Shown here: positions 1 to 5,480 of the stretch, piece by piece
Layout: every line of letters begins with the position of its first letter
Numbering within the stretch: position 1 is the first letter of the stretch
Origin: CAYXXZ01 sp964469165
GTDB lineage: Bacteria; Pseudomonadota; Gammaproteobacteria; Pseudomonadales; Porticoccaceae
NCBI GenBank assembly: GCA_964469165.1
Contig: CAYXXZ010000149.1
Coordinates: 1 to 5,503, forward strand
Direction: 5' to 3'
DNA: 5,503 bases
Notes under the pieces: generated by a model
What the model saw: the letters and a program-made list of their open reading frames with translations, nothing else
The model's database searches: none
What the model was told of the DNA's origin: nothing
Program-made: the position numbers and the translations under genes

Positions 1-368
1 CCTGCCGTGCGCTCGGTGGCTGTCCCACCGGCGAGGTGCGGGTGACGCCGGGCTTCGATTTGCCAGCCAGATACATCTTTCATGCCGTCGGGCCGGTATG
101 GCAGGGTGGCGGAGAGGGCGAAGCGGAGCTGCTCGGCGCCTGCTACCGCAACAGCCTTGCCCTGGCCTGCGCGCACGGCGTGAACAGCATCGCCTTTCCC
201 GCCATCAGTTGCGGCGTGTATGGTTACCCCGTAGCGCAAGCGGTGGACTGTGCCCTGAGTGCCGTGGTACGGCATCTGCGCGAACACCGCTGTCCGGGCA
301 GGGTCGTTTTTTGCTGTTTCAGCGAGGACATGGCGCGCCTGTATCAGCGCCAGATCGAGAGGTTGTGA
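1..368 (+). CDS. Macrodomain (MacroD/YmdB-type) ADP-ribose hydrolase, 5'-truncated by window edge
   Basis: The open frame enters from the left edge (first full codon at base 3) and ends at TGA 366-368, giving 121 visible residues. The visible start GCPTGEVRVTPGFDLPARY, followed by the HAVGPVW strand (codons to about base 101), is the hallmark central block of MacroD-type macrodomains. The second ADP-ribose-binding loop, AFPAISCGVYGYP, lies at about 191-230. Full-length members are about 170-180 residues, so roughly 50 N-terminal residues are missing, including the usual NAAN and glycine-rich GGGV-type loop. GTG 36-38 is internal to the domain and is not the true start. Known members bind ADP-ribose and hydrolyse O-acetyl-ADP-ribose or remove ADP-ribose from acidic residues. 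The loop has Cys (ISCG) where ISTG is common. The next gene starts one base after the stop, so the two are probably co-translated. The fold assignment is firm; the substrate is inferred. Confidence 0.9.
   Translation, partial: CRALGGCPTGEVRVTPGFDLPARYIFHAVGPVWQGGGEGEAELLGACYRNSLALACAHGVNSIAFPAISCGVYGYPVAQAVDCALSAVVRHLREHRCPGRVVFCCFSEDMARLYQRQIERL
357..362 (+). promoter_or_regulatory. Ribosome binding site of the NADAR gene
   Basis: GAGAGG lies 7 bases before the ATG at 370. It sits inside the last codons of the macrodomain gene. It supports ATG 370 over the more upstream in-frame ATG at 259, which would overlap the macrodomain gene by over 100 bases and add residues with no family similarity. 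Confidence 0.6.
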
Positions 369-369
369 T

Positions 370-840
370 ATGAGTTTTCTGCCCACCATTCCCGACGATG
401 CAATTCTTCTCGACCGGGAAAATTGCAGCCATCCACTGGCCGCCTGGACCCACCATCCCTTCGAGCTGGACGGCGCCACCTGGCCCTCGGTGGAACATTA
501 CTGGCAGGGAATGAAGTTTACCGATGAGGCCATCCGTGCCGAGATTCGCGCCGCGGCGCACCCGCGCCTGGTGAAAAAGGTAGCGGAAAAATACCAGGAT
601 CGTGTGCGCAACGACTGGAAGAAAGTCGAGCTGGTGGTAATGACGCGCGCACTTTACACCAAGTGCCGGGCGCATCCCGACGTTGCCAAGGTCTTGCTTG
701 CCACCGGCGAGCGCATGCTGGTGGAAAACAGCCAGTACGATTATTTCTGGGGCTGCGGCCGCGACCAGCGCGGCGAGAATCATTATGGCAAGCTGCTGAT
801 GGCGGTGCGCCGGAAATTGCGGGAAGAGGCTGCCGAGTAG
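370..840 (+). CDS. NADAR-domain (YbiA-like) N-glycosidase family protein
   Basis: A 156-residue protein that is essentially one NADAR domain, the usual size for YbiA-like proteins. Family motifs visible are WPSVEHYWQGMKF (residues 38-50, with the conserved Glu42 and Lys49) and YFWGCGRDQRGENHYGKLLM (125-144), followed by VRRKLRE. No signal peptide or membrane segment is seen, so it should be cytosolic. NADAR proteins are N-glycosidases. Members have been linked to cleavage of phosphoribosyl riboflavin intermediates (RibX/YbiA activity), and others remove ADP-ribose from guanine bases, reversing DarT-like modification. The ATG is one base after the macrodomain stop, with GAGAGG upstream, so the two genes are likely an operon. 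Next to a macrodomain, a role in ADP-ribose removal seems more likely than riboflavin metabolism, but this is inference. It converges on alr. Confidence 0.88.
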   Translation: MSFLPTIPDDAILLDRENCSHPLAAWTHHPFELDGATWPSVEHYWQGMKFTDEAIRAEIRAAAHPRLVKKVAEKYQDRVRNDWKKVELVVMTRALYTKCRAHPDVAKVLLATGERMLVENSQYDYFWGCGRDQRGENHYGKLLMAVRRKLREEAAE

Positions 841-884
841 TTGTCCTGAAGCCCGGCGCCTTCCCACTGTAGGACACTTCCTCG

Positions 885-910
885 CCAAGCCCACAGCGTT
901 GTGAGGCTGG
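885..910. terminator. Possible bidirectional hairpin between convergent genes
   Basis: In the 76-base gap between the NADAR stop (840) and the alr stop (917), the arms CC-a-AGCC-CAC (885-894) and GTG-a-GGCT-GG (901-910) can pair around a 6-base loop. An unpaired A interrupts each side. There is no T tract on either strand, so it does not meet the standard for an intrinsic terminator. A looser 6-bp inverted repeat, TGTCCT/AGGACA (842-847/871-876), lies just before it. The position between convergent genes is the main reason to list it. Confidence 0.25.
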
Positions 911-916
911 AAAGCG

Positions 917-1999
917 TCACCTGAAATAGACGCGCGGCACTCGCGCCGGCATGCGGGTCAGAAGCTCGTAGCCGATGGTGCCCGCCGCTGTGGCCACTTC
1001 ACCCACGGGCAGATGCTTGCCCCACAGCTCTACCTCCGCGCCCGCCGCAATGCCGGTCAGGCCTGTGACATCCACACTGATCAGATCCATGGAAACCCTG
1101 CCCACGAGCGGGGCGCGCTGACCGTTGATCAGCACCGGCGTGCCGGACGGCGCGCTGCGGGGGTAGCCATCGCCGTAGCCCGCCGGCACGGTGGCGATGA
1201 CAGAGGTTCGGCGTGCTCGCCAGGTTTGGCCATAGCCGACGCTTTCACCTTCGCCGACGGTGCGCACCGACATGACACGGGAGCCAAGCGTCATCACTGG
1301 ACTGAGCTTATCCCCCTCGGGATGAGCGGTCGGGAAGGGCGAATCCCCGTAAAGCATGTACCCCGGTCGGTTCCAGTCGCCGTGGCTGTCGGGCCACGCC
1401 AGCAGAGCGGGCGAGTTGGCGAGGCTCACGGGCGCGTTCACCTGTGCGGCGAGCGCACGCAGGCTGGCGATCTGGTGCCTGGTGAAATCGTTGTCGAGTT
1501 CGTCGGCGCTTGCGAAGTGGGTGGCCAGCACGATGTCGCCGTGGCAGGTGGCGCAGCTGCGCAGCTGCGCGAGCAGGGCCGGTGCGCGCTGCGGATCCAC
1601 GCCGAGGCGATGCATGCCGGTGTCCACCTTGAGCCAGATGCCGACGGGGCGCGCCAGCGCGGTGGTTTCCAGCAGTTCGGCCTGGCGCTCGTTTTCCAGC
1701 ATCAGCCACAGGTTGTGCTGCGCCGCAGCGTGCAGGTCATCGCTGGCGAAAGCGCCGCCAAGTACCAGAATGGGCGCGCTGATTCCGCCCTGGCGCAGTT
1801 GCACGGCTTCCTCCACGCAGGCCACTGCAAACGCCGGCACCTGGTCCTCCAGGGCGCGGGCCACGGCAAGCGCGCCGTGGCCATAGGCGTCGGCCTTGAT
1901 CACCGCCATGTTGCGTGAGGCCGGCGCGAGCGCGCACGCGAGCCGGTAATTGCCGAGCAGGGCGGAGAGGTCGATCGATGCCTGGGTGGGGCGTGTCAT
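917..1999 (-). CDS. alr: Alanine racemase (PLP-dependent)
   Basis: A 360-residue protein, the normal length for alanine racemase, which interconverts L- and D-alanine in the cytosol and supplies D-Ala for peptidoglycan. The N-terminal TIM-barrel contains AVIKADAYGHGA, with Lys35 expected to carry PLP. Arg131 is in the MHRLG motif. The C-terminal domain has GESVGYGQTW, with the second catalytic base Tyr256, then PAGYGDGYPR (273-281) and GRVSMD (300-305). Both catalytic residues are present, so it should be active. The ATG at 1999 begins MTRPTQASIDL, matching the usual family start. An in-frame GTG at 2062 would add 21 residues unlike the family and would include the likely -10 element. No clear Shine-Dalgarno precedes the ATG. 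There is no dadA neighbour, so alr is preferred over the catabolic dadX, although sequence alone does not separate them. Confidence 0.96.
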   Translation of the reverse strand: MTRPTQASIDLSALLGNYRLACALAPASRNMAVIKADAYGHGALAVARALEDQVPAFAVACVEEAVQLRQGGISAPILVLGGAFASDDLHAAAQHNLWLMLENERQAELLETTALARPVGIWLKVDTGMHRLGVDPQRAPALLAQLRSCATCHGDIVLATHFASADELDNDFTRHQIASLRALAAQVNAPVSLANSPALLAWPDSHGDWNRPGYMLYGDSPFPTAHPEGDKLSPVMTLGSRVMSVRTVGEGESVGYGQTWRARRTSVIATVPAGYGDGYPRSAPSGTPVLINGQRAPLVGRVSMDLISVDVTGLTGIAAGAEVELWGKHLPVGEVATAAGTIGYELLTRMPARVPRVYFR

Positions 2000-2029
2000 G
2001 GATGGAGATCGCAGAGCCACTTTGCGGCG

Positions 2030-2035
2030 AGTATA
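2030..2035 (-). promoter_or_regulatory. Candidate -10 element for alr
   Basis: On the minus strand TATACT (within GTTATACTCG) matches the sigma-70 -10 consensus at 5 of 6 positions and lies 30 bases upstream of the alr ATG. No convincing -35 hexamer is found at 16-18 bases further upstream (the hexamers there are GCCAAC, AGCCAA and CAGCCA). It could therefore depend on an activator or be fortuitous. It would give alr its own transcript, separate from the pxp genes. Confidence 0.35.
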
Positions 2036-2100
2036 ACTGCACCGGCACCCGGTTGGCTGCACTCAGGTGGTCCTGGCCAAGATGCAAGGTTTTGTTCGTC

Positions 2101-2121
2101 GCGCCTTGATTGGCGCTTTTT
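2101..2121 (+). terminator. Intrinsic-terminator-like hairpin with T5 tract, oriented on the + strand
   Basis: A perfect 5-bp GC-only stem, GCGCC (2101-2105) with GGCGC (2112-2116), encloses the loop TTGATT and is followed by TTTTT (2117-2121). The T tract lies only on the + strand side. On the minus strand the bases after the stem are GACGAAC, with no T run. It would therefore stop + strand transcripts rather than readthrough from pxpC. No + strand gene lies upstream, only the antisense of alr. Confidence 0.5.
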
Positions 2122-2150
2122 CAGGCACAACGCCGACTATCCAAGCAGTG

Positions 2151-3101
2151 TTAACAGGCCCTGGGGCAGGTGGCCTCGTAGTGCCGCATCACCTGCCGGT
2201 AAATGGCCTGCGCCGCGTGCACGGTAACCGGTGTAAAGCGGATTTCGGACCCTGCGGGCAACTGGGCGAGGCGCCACAGATCGGGGGAGATGAGCGTACC
2301 GATCTTGGGGTAGCCGCCGATGGTTTGGTGATCGCAGAGCATGATGATCGGCAGTCCATCCGGGGGAAGCTGGATGGCGCCGGCCACGATGCCCTCCGAA
2401 GTCAGATTGGTGGCGACCGTCTCGATGGCGGGCAGCGGCGCTCCGGCAAGGCGGCAGCCCATGCGGTTGGAGTCTGCGGAGAGCTGGAAAACACTGTTAA
2501 AGAATGCGCGCTTCAGCACGCGTGGCAGTCCGCGGCTTTGCCAGCCGGGTACAACTCGCAACGCGGTGTCGTTGTTTTGCACAGGGCGTTTGGCAGGGGG
2601 AAGTGCGAAATTCCGCTCGTCGCTGGAGGGTGAAAAGGGAAGAAAATCACCTGCCTGCAGGGCCGTGCCCGCGAGGCCGCCTATGCCTTCGCGGGTGACG
2701 GTGGCGGTGCTGGAAAACATGGGATTCACCTGAAAGCCGCCGCGCACCGCGAGGTAAAGACGCATGCCGCCGGTGGCGGTCGCAATGCGCAGCTTGCTGC
2801 CCGCTGCGATATTGTGGCTGCGCCAGGTCTCGGCGGGTGCTCCGTCGATGCTGAGTATTCCCTCCGCACCGGTAACGGCGATCTGGGCGGGAGCGGTGGC
2901 GGTCAGCTCCAGGTTGCCGATCGTGATCTCGAGAGCTGTGGTGTTGCCGCGATTGCCGCACAAGCGGTTGGCCCACAGGAATGACAGCCTGTCCGCGGGG
3001 CCGCCAACACTGAGGCCGAGGCGGAAGTGACCGCGCCGCCCGGCATCCTGCAGCAGGCTGTGGAACCCAGGGCGCACTACCCGAAAGCCGCTGTCACTCA
3101 C
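2151..3101 (-). CDS. pxpC: 5-oxoprolinase subunit PxpC (KipA / biotin-dependent carboxyltransferase AHS2 family)
   Basis: A 316-residue protein of the usual AHS2/KipA size. Family blocks in order are PGFHSLLQDAGRRGHFRLG with GGPAD (11-37), RLYLAVRGGF (114-123), GIGGLAGTALQAGD (139-152), SNRMGCRLAG (211-220) and the C-terminal signature IQLPPDGLPI...DHQTIGGYPKIG (243-268). With PxpA and PxpB it forms the ATP-dependent 5-oxoprolinase that opens 5-oxo-L-proline to L-glutamate. The 'carboxyltransferase' label comes from homology to the urea carboxylase/allophanate hydrolase accessory domain; no biotin carboxylase is in the window. The GTG start overlaps the pxpB TGA in a GTGA arrangement and has a strong GGGAGG upstream, pointing to translational coupling. 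The block usually reading roughly GSRST is NPMFSSTAT here (126-134), a modest divergence. The stop is TAA at 2151-2153. Confidence 0.93.
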   Translation of the reverse strand: MSDSGFRVVRPGFHSLLQDAGRRGHFRLGLSVGGPADRLSFLWANRLCGNRGNTTALEITIGNLELTATAPAQIAVTGAEGILSIDGAPAETWRSHNIAAGSKLRIATATGGMRLYLAVRGGFQVNPMFSSTATVTREGIGGLAGTALQAGDFLPFSPSSDERNFALPPAKRPVQNNDTALRVVPGWQSRGLPRVLKRAFFNSVFQLSADSNRMGCRLAGAPLPAIETVATNLTSEGIVAGAIQLPPDGLPIIMLCDHQTIGGYPKIGTLISPDLWRLAQLPAGSEIRFTPVTVHAAQAIYRQVMRHYEATCPRAC

Positions 3102-3775
3102 AGCGTGCCTCCCAGGCGCACAAACTCTCTCTTCGAGACGGGGCGGAATTTAACGGTGTCACCCACGGCAATGGGCATGGGTGGCTTGCGGTGCGGATCG
3201 AACAGCGGCAACGGACAACGTCCGATCAAATGCCAGCCGCCAGGTGATGTGCGGGGATAGACGGCGGTTTGCGTGAGCGCGATGGCAATGGAGCCCTGGG
3301 GAACGCTGAGGCGCGGAGTGGCCCTGCGCGGAAGGGACAAGCGCGGATCGACATCGCCGAGATAAGCAAAGCCCGGCGCAAAGCCAACAGTGTAAACCAG
3401 GTACTCGCGCTCGCTATGAAGCTGGATAACATCGTCAACTGATAGCTGTGCCGCGACGGCGACGGCTTCGAGATCGGCCCCTGATTCCGTTGCGTAGTAT
3501 GCTGGAAGGGAGATTAGGTTACCGCTGTTATCTATTTTTATATCAGTCGATTCCAGTATGTCTTTAATTATTTTTCTGAGCTTGCTGCGCGCGATCAGTT
3601 CGGGCCTGTAGACCACGACAAGCGACGCGTAACTGGGGATCAGGTCCAGGAGGGGAAGGGCGTCCTCGCGCTCCAGCAGGGCAACGGCGCGGCGCACCTG
3701 GGCCAGGGTTTCGGGCCCTGGGACGGCCCCGAAATAAAGGATGATGGCGTTTTCTCCGGCGTTGCGGATTTCCAT
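3098..3775 (-). CDS. pxpB: 5-oxoprolinase subunit PxpB (KipI / allophanate hydrolase subunit 1 family)
   Basis: A 225-residue protein, typical for PxpB/KipI. The N-terminal domain carries IPSYASLVVVY (46-56). The C-terminal cyclophilin-like domain carries VYTVGFAPGFAYLG (127-140), LPRRATPRLSVPQGSIA (148-164) and YPRTSPGGWHLIGR (173-186), all family signatures. It pairs with PxpC and works with PxpA to cleave 5-oxoproline using ATP. In Bacillus, the homologue KipI also inhibits the sporulation kinase KinA. I chose ATG 3775 because MEIRNAGENAI matches the family start. The open frame extends upstream to 4123, but that part is only the shadow of pxpA. The ATG follows the pxpA TGA after one base and has no clear Shine-Dalgarno, so it is probably translated by coupling. 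The interdomain linker (bases about 3490-3590) is markedly A+T-rich compared with its surroundings. Confidence 0.93.
   Translation of the reverse strand: MEIRNAGENAIILYFGAVPGPETLAQVRRAVALLEREDALPLLDLIPSYASLVVVYRPELIARSKLRKIIKDILESTDIKIDNSGNLISLPAYYATESGADLEAVAVAAQLSVDDVIQLHSEREYLVYTVGFAPGFAYLGDVDPRLSLPRRATPRLSVPQGSIAIALTQTAVYPRTSPGGWHLIGRCPLPLFDPHRKPPMPIAVGDTVKFRPVSKREFVRLGGTL
3108..3113 (-). promoter_or_regulatory. Strong ribosome binding site that fixes the pxpC GTG start
   Basis: On the minus strand GGGAGG lies 6 bases upstream of the GTG at 3101. It is the best Shine-Dalgarno match in this operon. It sits within the last codons of pxpB and supports the GTG whose last bases overlap the pxpB stop. 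Confidence 0.65.
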
Positions 3776-3776
3776 G

Positions 3777-4514
3777 TCAGCGCTGCTGGTGAACGAGGCG
3801 GTGGATGGCGGCAATGGCGGCGACCGAATCGGGGCTGTCGCCGTGGATACACAGGGTCTGCGCATCGATGGCGATGCGCTTGCCGCCACTGCTGGTGACG
3901 GTGCCGTCCTCGCACAGCTGCCGGACCTGCTCGAGGGCGCGCTGTTCATCATGCACCGCGCCGGCGAAGCCGCGGGGTAACAGAAAACCATCGTCTGCAT
4001 AACAGCGATCAGCGAAGGTTTCGAAGAGGAGCTCCACGCCAAACCGCTGCGCTTCTTCCCGGTGCCGAAGTGCATCCGCGGTGGCGAGCAGCATGAGGCG
4101 GACTGGCGAAGGCCGCTTGGCAAGCAGCGATAACAGTGTAAAACGAATCTCCCGGTTTGCCATCATGTCGTTGTAAAGCGCCCCGTGAGGCTTGATGTAG
4201 CTGACCTCGAGCCCGGCCCTGGCTGCCTGCAGATCGAGAGCATCGAGTTGTCGTCGCACCAGGCGGGTGAGCGCGTCGCGATCCTGGGGCCTGGAAATAC
4301 GACCGAAGTTTTGCCGGTCTTCATAGCTTGGGTGCGCGCCCACGGCAACGCCGTGGCGTGCGGCAATGGCGAGGGTGCCGGCCATGGAACGGATATCACC
4401 CGCATGGCCGCCGCAGGCGACATTGGCCATATCAAGGTAAGGCATGACCCGGTTTTCGATACCGAGGATCGGGTCGTCGATTTCGCCCAGATCGGCGTTC
4501 AGAAGCAGTCGCAT
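3777..4514 (-). CDS. pxpA: 5-oxoprolinase subunit PxpA (LamB/YcsF family)
   Basis: A 245-residue protein, the normal length for PxpA/YcsF. Conserved blocks are NADLGE (6-11), NVACGGHAGD (31-40), GAHPSYED with FGR (59-72), YIKPHGALYN (106-115), ETFADRCYADDG (165-176), GAVH (185-188) and IHGDSPDS (223-230). The acidic and histidine residues expected at the active site are present. Some positions differ from common forms: NADLGE rather than NCDLGE, and CGGHAGD rather than CGFHAGD. PxpA is the third component of the cytosolic ATP-dependent 5-oxoprolinase. It is first of the three pxp genes here. The ATG at 4514 matches the family start but has no evident Shine-Dalgarno. The 77-base gap to the regulator gene contains only a weak TAGAAT-like -10 (4545-4550, minus strand) with no matching -35. 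It may be cotranscribed with the regulator. Confidence 0.94.
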   Translation of the reverse strand: MRLLLNADLGEIDDPILGIENRVMPYLDMANVACGGHAGDIRSMAGTLAIAARHGVAVGAHPSYEDRQNFGRISRPQDRDALTRLVRRQLDALDLQAARAGLEVSYIKPHGALYNDMMANREIRFTLLSLLAKRPSPVRLMLLATADALRHREEAQRFGVELLFETFADRCYADDGFLLPRGFAGAVHDEQRALEQVRQLCEDGTVTSSGGKRIAIDAQTLCIHGDSPDSVAAIAAIHRLVHQQR

Positions 4515-4591
4515 GGTTGCAAAAGGTTGGCTGAATATGGCTTCATTCTACGCCGCAGGAGCTGCCTTGGCCGCGAATCCCCTCGCTCCAT

Positions 4592-5407
4592 TCAGGCACC
4601 CTCGGCGTCGCCCATCGGCCTTGCGCCCACCTTCTGTTCGATACGCGCCTTGTATTCCAGCAATATGTCGCGAAAGGTGGTCAGCGGTTGCTTGGCGCGG
4701 GACGTGGGCATGAACGTGCCGAGTGCGATCACGCCGAGATAGGTGTTGACCGGGACCGCGAAGGCGGTGAGGCCTTCGATCAGGGCGTCGCAATCGGCGG
4801 CCATGCCCGAGGTGCGGATTTCGTGCAGTTCGTCGAGCAGCGCCCGGCGCGAGCGGCTGTGCTCCGGGCCCGGCAGCGGATCGGGCAACAGGGCTTCGAC
4901 TTCTTCGTCGCACATGCCCGCCAGCAAGGCCTTGCCGGTCGCCGTGGCATGCAGCGGTGCCTGGATGGCGCCCACCGGAAATACCACGCGCAATTCGCGT
5001 TCGGCGATGACCCGGTCGGTGACGAGAATGCGATCCTGGGCGCGCACGCAGATCACAACCGACTCTTGAAGTTGGTCGGACAGTTCCTGCAGGAGCGGGC
5101 GCATGGTATTGGCGATATCCACCTGGGCGAGATAGAAAAGCCGCCCAACCTCGGGGCCGAGACGGAAGCCGCCGCCAGCGCCCGCGGACTCGGCAAGACC
5201 TTCATCTTCGAGGCTGTTGACGATGCGCTGCACCGTGGAGCGGGGCAGATCGACCGCCTGCGCGATGGCCGCGAGGCTGAGGCCGCCGGGATTGCCGCCG
5301 AGCGCGCGCAGGATGGCGGTGGCGCGACTGATGACCTGGATGCCTCCCTGGCGATTGCTGACGTTGGTGCCGGTGCTGTCGGCAGGCAGAGGCTTTTTCG
5401 CTGACAC
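4592..5407 (-). CDS. IclR-family transcriptional regulator
   Basis: A 271-residue protein. The N-terminal winged helix-turn-helix spans about residues 22-88, beginning GIQVISRATAILRAL, with the recognition helix PRSTVQRIVNSL (55-66) and the wing GGGFRLGPEVGRL. The IclR effector domain follows (about 95-265), with LHATATGKALLA (152-163) and the region GMAADCDALIEGLTAFAVPV (201-220). This is the complete IclR layout with about 20 extra polar N-terminal residues. The start is GTG at 5407. A GAGG lies 11 bases upstream and a GAGAG lies too close, so a start slightly downstream (for instance the GTG codon for Val16) is possible. Location directly upstream of pxpA on the same strand suggests it controls the pxp genes, with 5-oxoproline or a related metabolite as possible effector. 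KipR in the Bacillus kip operon is also IclR-family. The specific ligand is unknown. Confidence 0.93.
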   Translation of the reverse strand: MSAKKPLPADSTGTNVSNRQGGIQVISRATAILRALGGNPGGLSLAAIAQAVDLPRSTVQRIVNSLEDEGLAESAGAGGGFRLGPEVGRLFYLAQVDIANTMRPLLQELSDQLQESVVICVRAQDRILVTDRVIAERELRVVFPVGAIQAPLHATATGKALLAGMCDEEVEALLPDPLPGPEHSRSRRALLDELHEIRTSGMAADCDALIEGLTAFAVPVNTYLGVIALGTFMPTSRAKQPLTTFRDILLEYKARIEQKVGARPMGDAEGA

Positions 5408-5415
5408 GACTCTCG

Positions 5416-5427
5416 ATTCCTCGGAAT
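5416..5427. promoter_or_regulatory. Palindrome upstream of the regulator gene, candidate IclR-type operator
   Basis: ATTCC (5416-5420) and GGAAT (5423-5427) form a perfect inverted repeat with a 2-base centre, 8 bases upstream of the regulator GTG. IclR-family proteins commonly bind short palindromes next to their own gene, so autoregulation is plausible. A second small palindrome, TAAA-A-TTTA (5432-5440), lies 4 bases further out. No binding evidence can be read from the sequence itself. Confidence 0.4.
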
Positions 5428-5450
5428 TGACTAAAATTTACCGTTTGTTG

Positions 5451-5480
5451 TTGGCCGCTTTTCGGTGTGTATCGTATAAT
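5451..5480 (+). promoter_or_regulatory. Candidate sigma-70 promoter for a divergent gene beyond the window
   Basis: A perfect -10 TATAAT (5475-5480) is preceded, after 18 bases, by TTGGCC (5451-5456), which matches the -35 consensus TTGACA at 4 of 6 positions. It points right, away from the regulator. The predicted start of transcription is near 5487, and no coding start with a ribosome binding site is visible before the window ends; the ATG at 5497 lacks one. A divergent target gene of the regulator is a reasonable expectation. Confidence 0.5.

Noticed and set aside
630..724. Two GCTGGTGG octamers (630-637 and 717-724) matching the E. coli Chi site
   Set aside because: Both arise from frequent CTG GTG codons, and Chi identity in this unknown organism cannot be assumed.
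319..894. Minus-strand open frame (191 codons) opposite macrodomain/NADAR
   Set aside because: It overlaps two recognised genes across nearly its whole length and shows no family motif.
1013..1918. Long + strand open frame (301 codons) antisense to alr
   Set aside because: Shadow of the alr coding strand in G+C-rich DNA. Its translation is low-complexity and Arg/Gly/His-rich with no recognisable domain, while the opposite strand encodes a complete alanine racemase.
2000..2062. GTG 2062 as start of alr (21 extra residues)
   Set aside because: The extra residues are not family-like and the best -10 element lies within them.
2067..2633. + strand open frame (188 codons) opposite the 3' half of pxpC
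   Set aside because: It contains the terminator-like hairpin near its start and is antisense to conserved PxpC motifs; no protein features of its own.
3776..4123. Upstream extension of the pxpB frame by 116 codons
   Set aside because: The extension lies wholly inside pxpA in another frame, and its residues do not resemble the family. ATG 3775 gives the normal length.
4515..4591. Possible promoter/operator for pxpA (TAGAAT at 4545-4550 minus strand; GAAT/ATTC inverted repeat 4533-4548)
   Set aside because: No -35 at a proper distance and only 4-bp repeat arms; too weak to annotate as a separate site.
4688..5404. + strand open frame (238 codons) antisense to the IclR gene
   Set aside because: Composition is typical of a shadow frame; the minus strand carries a full HTH plus effector domain.
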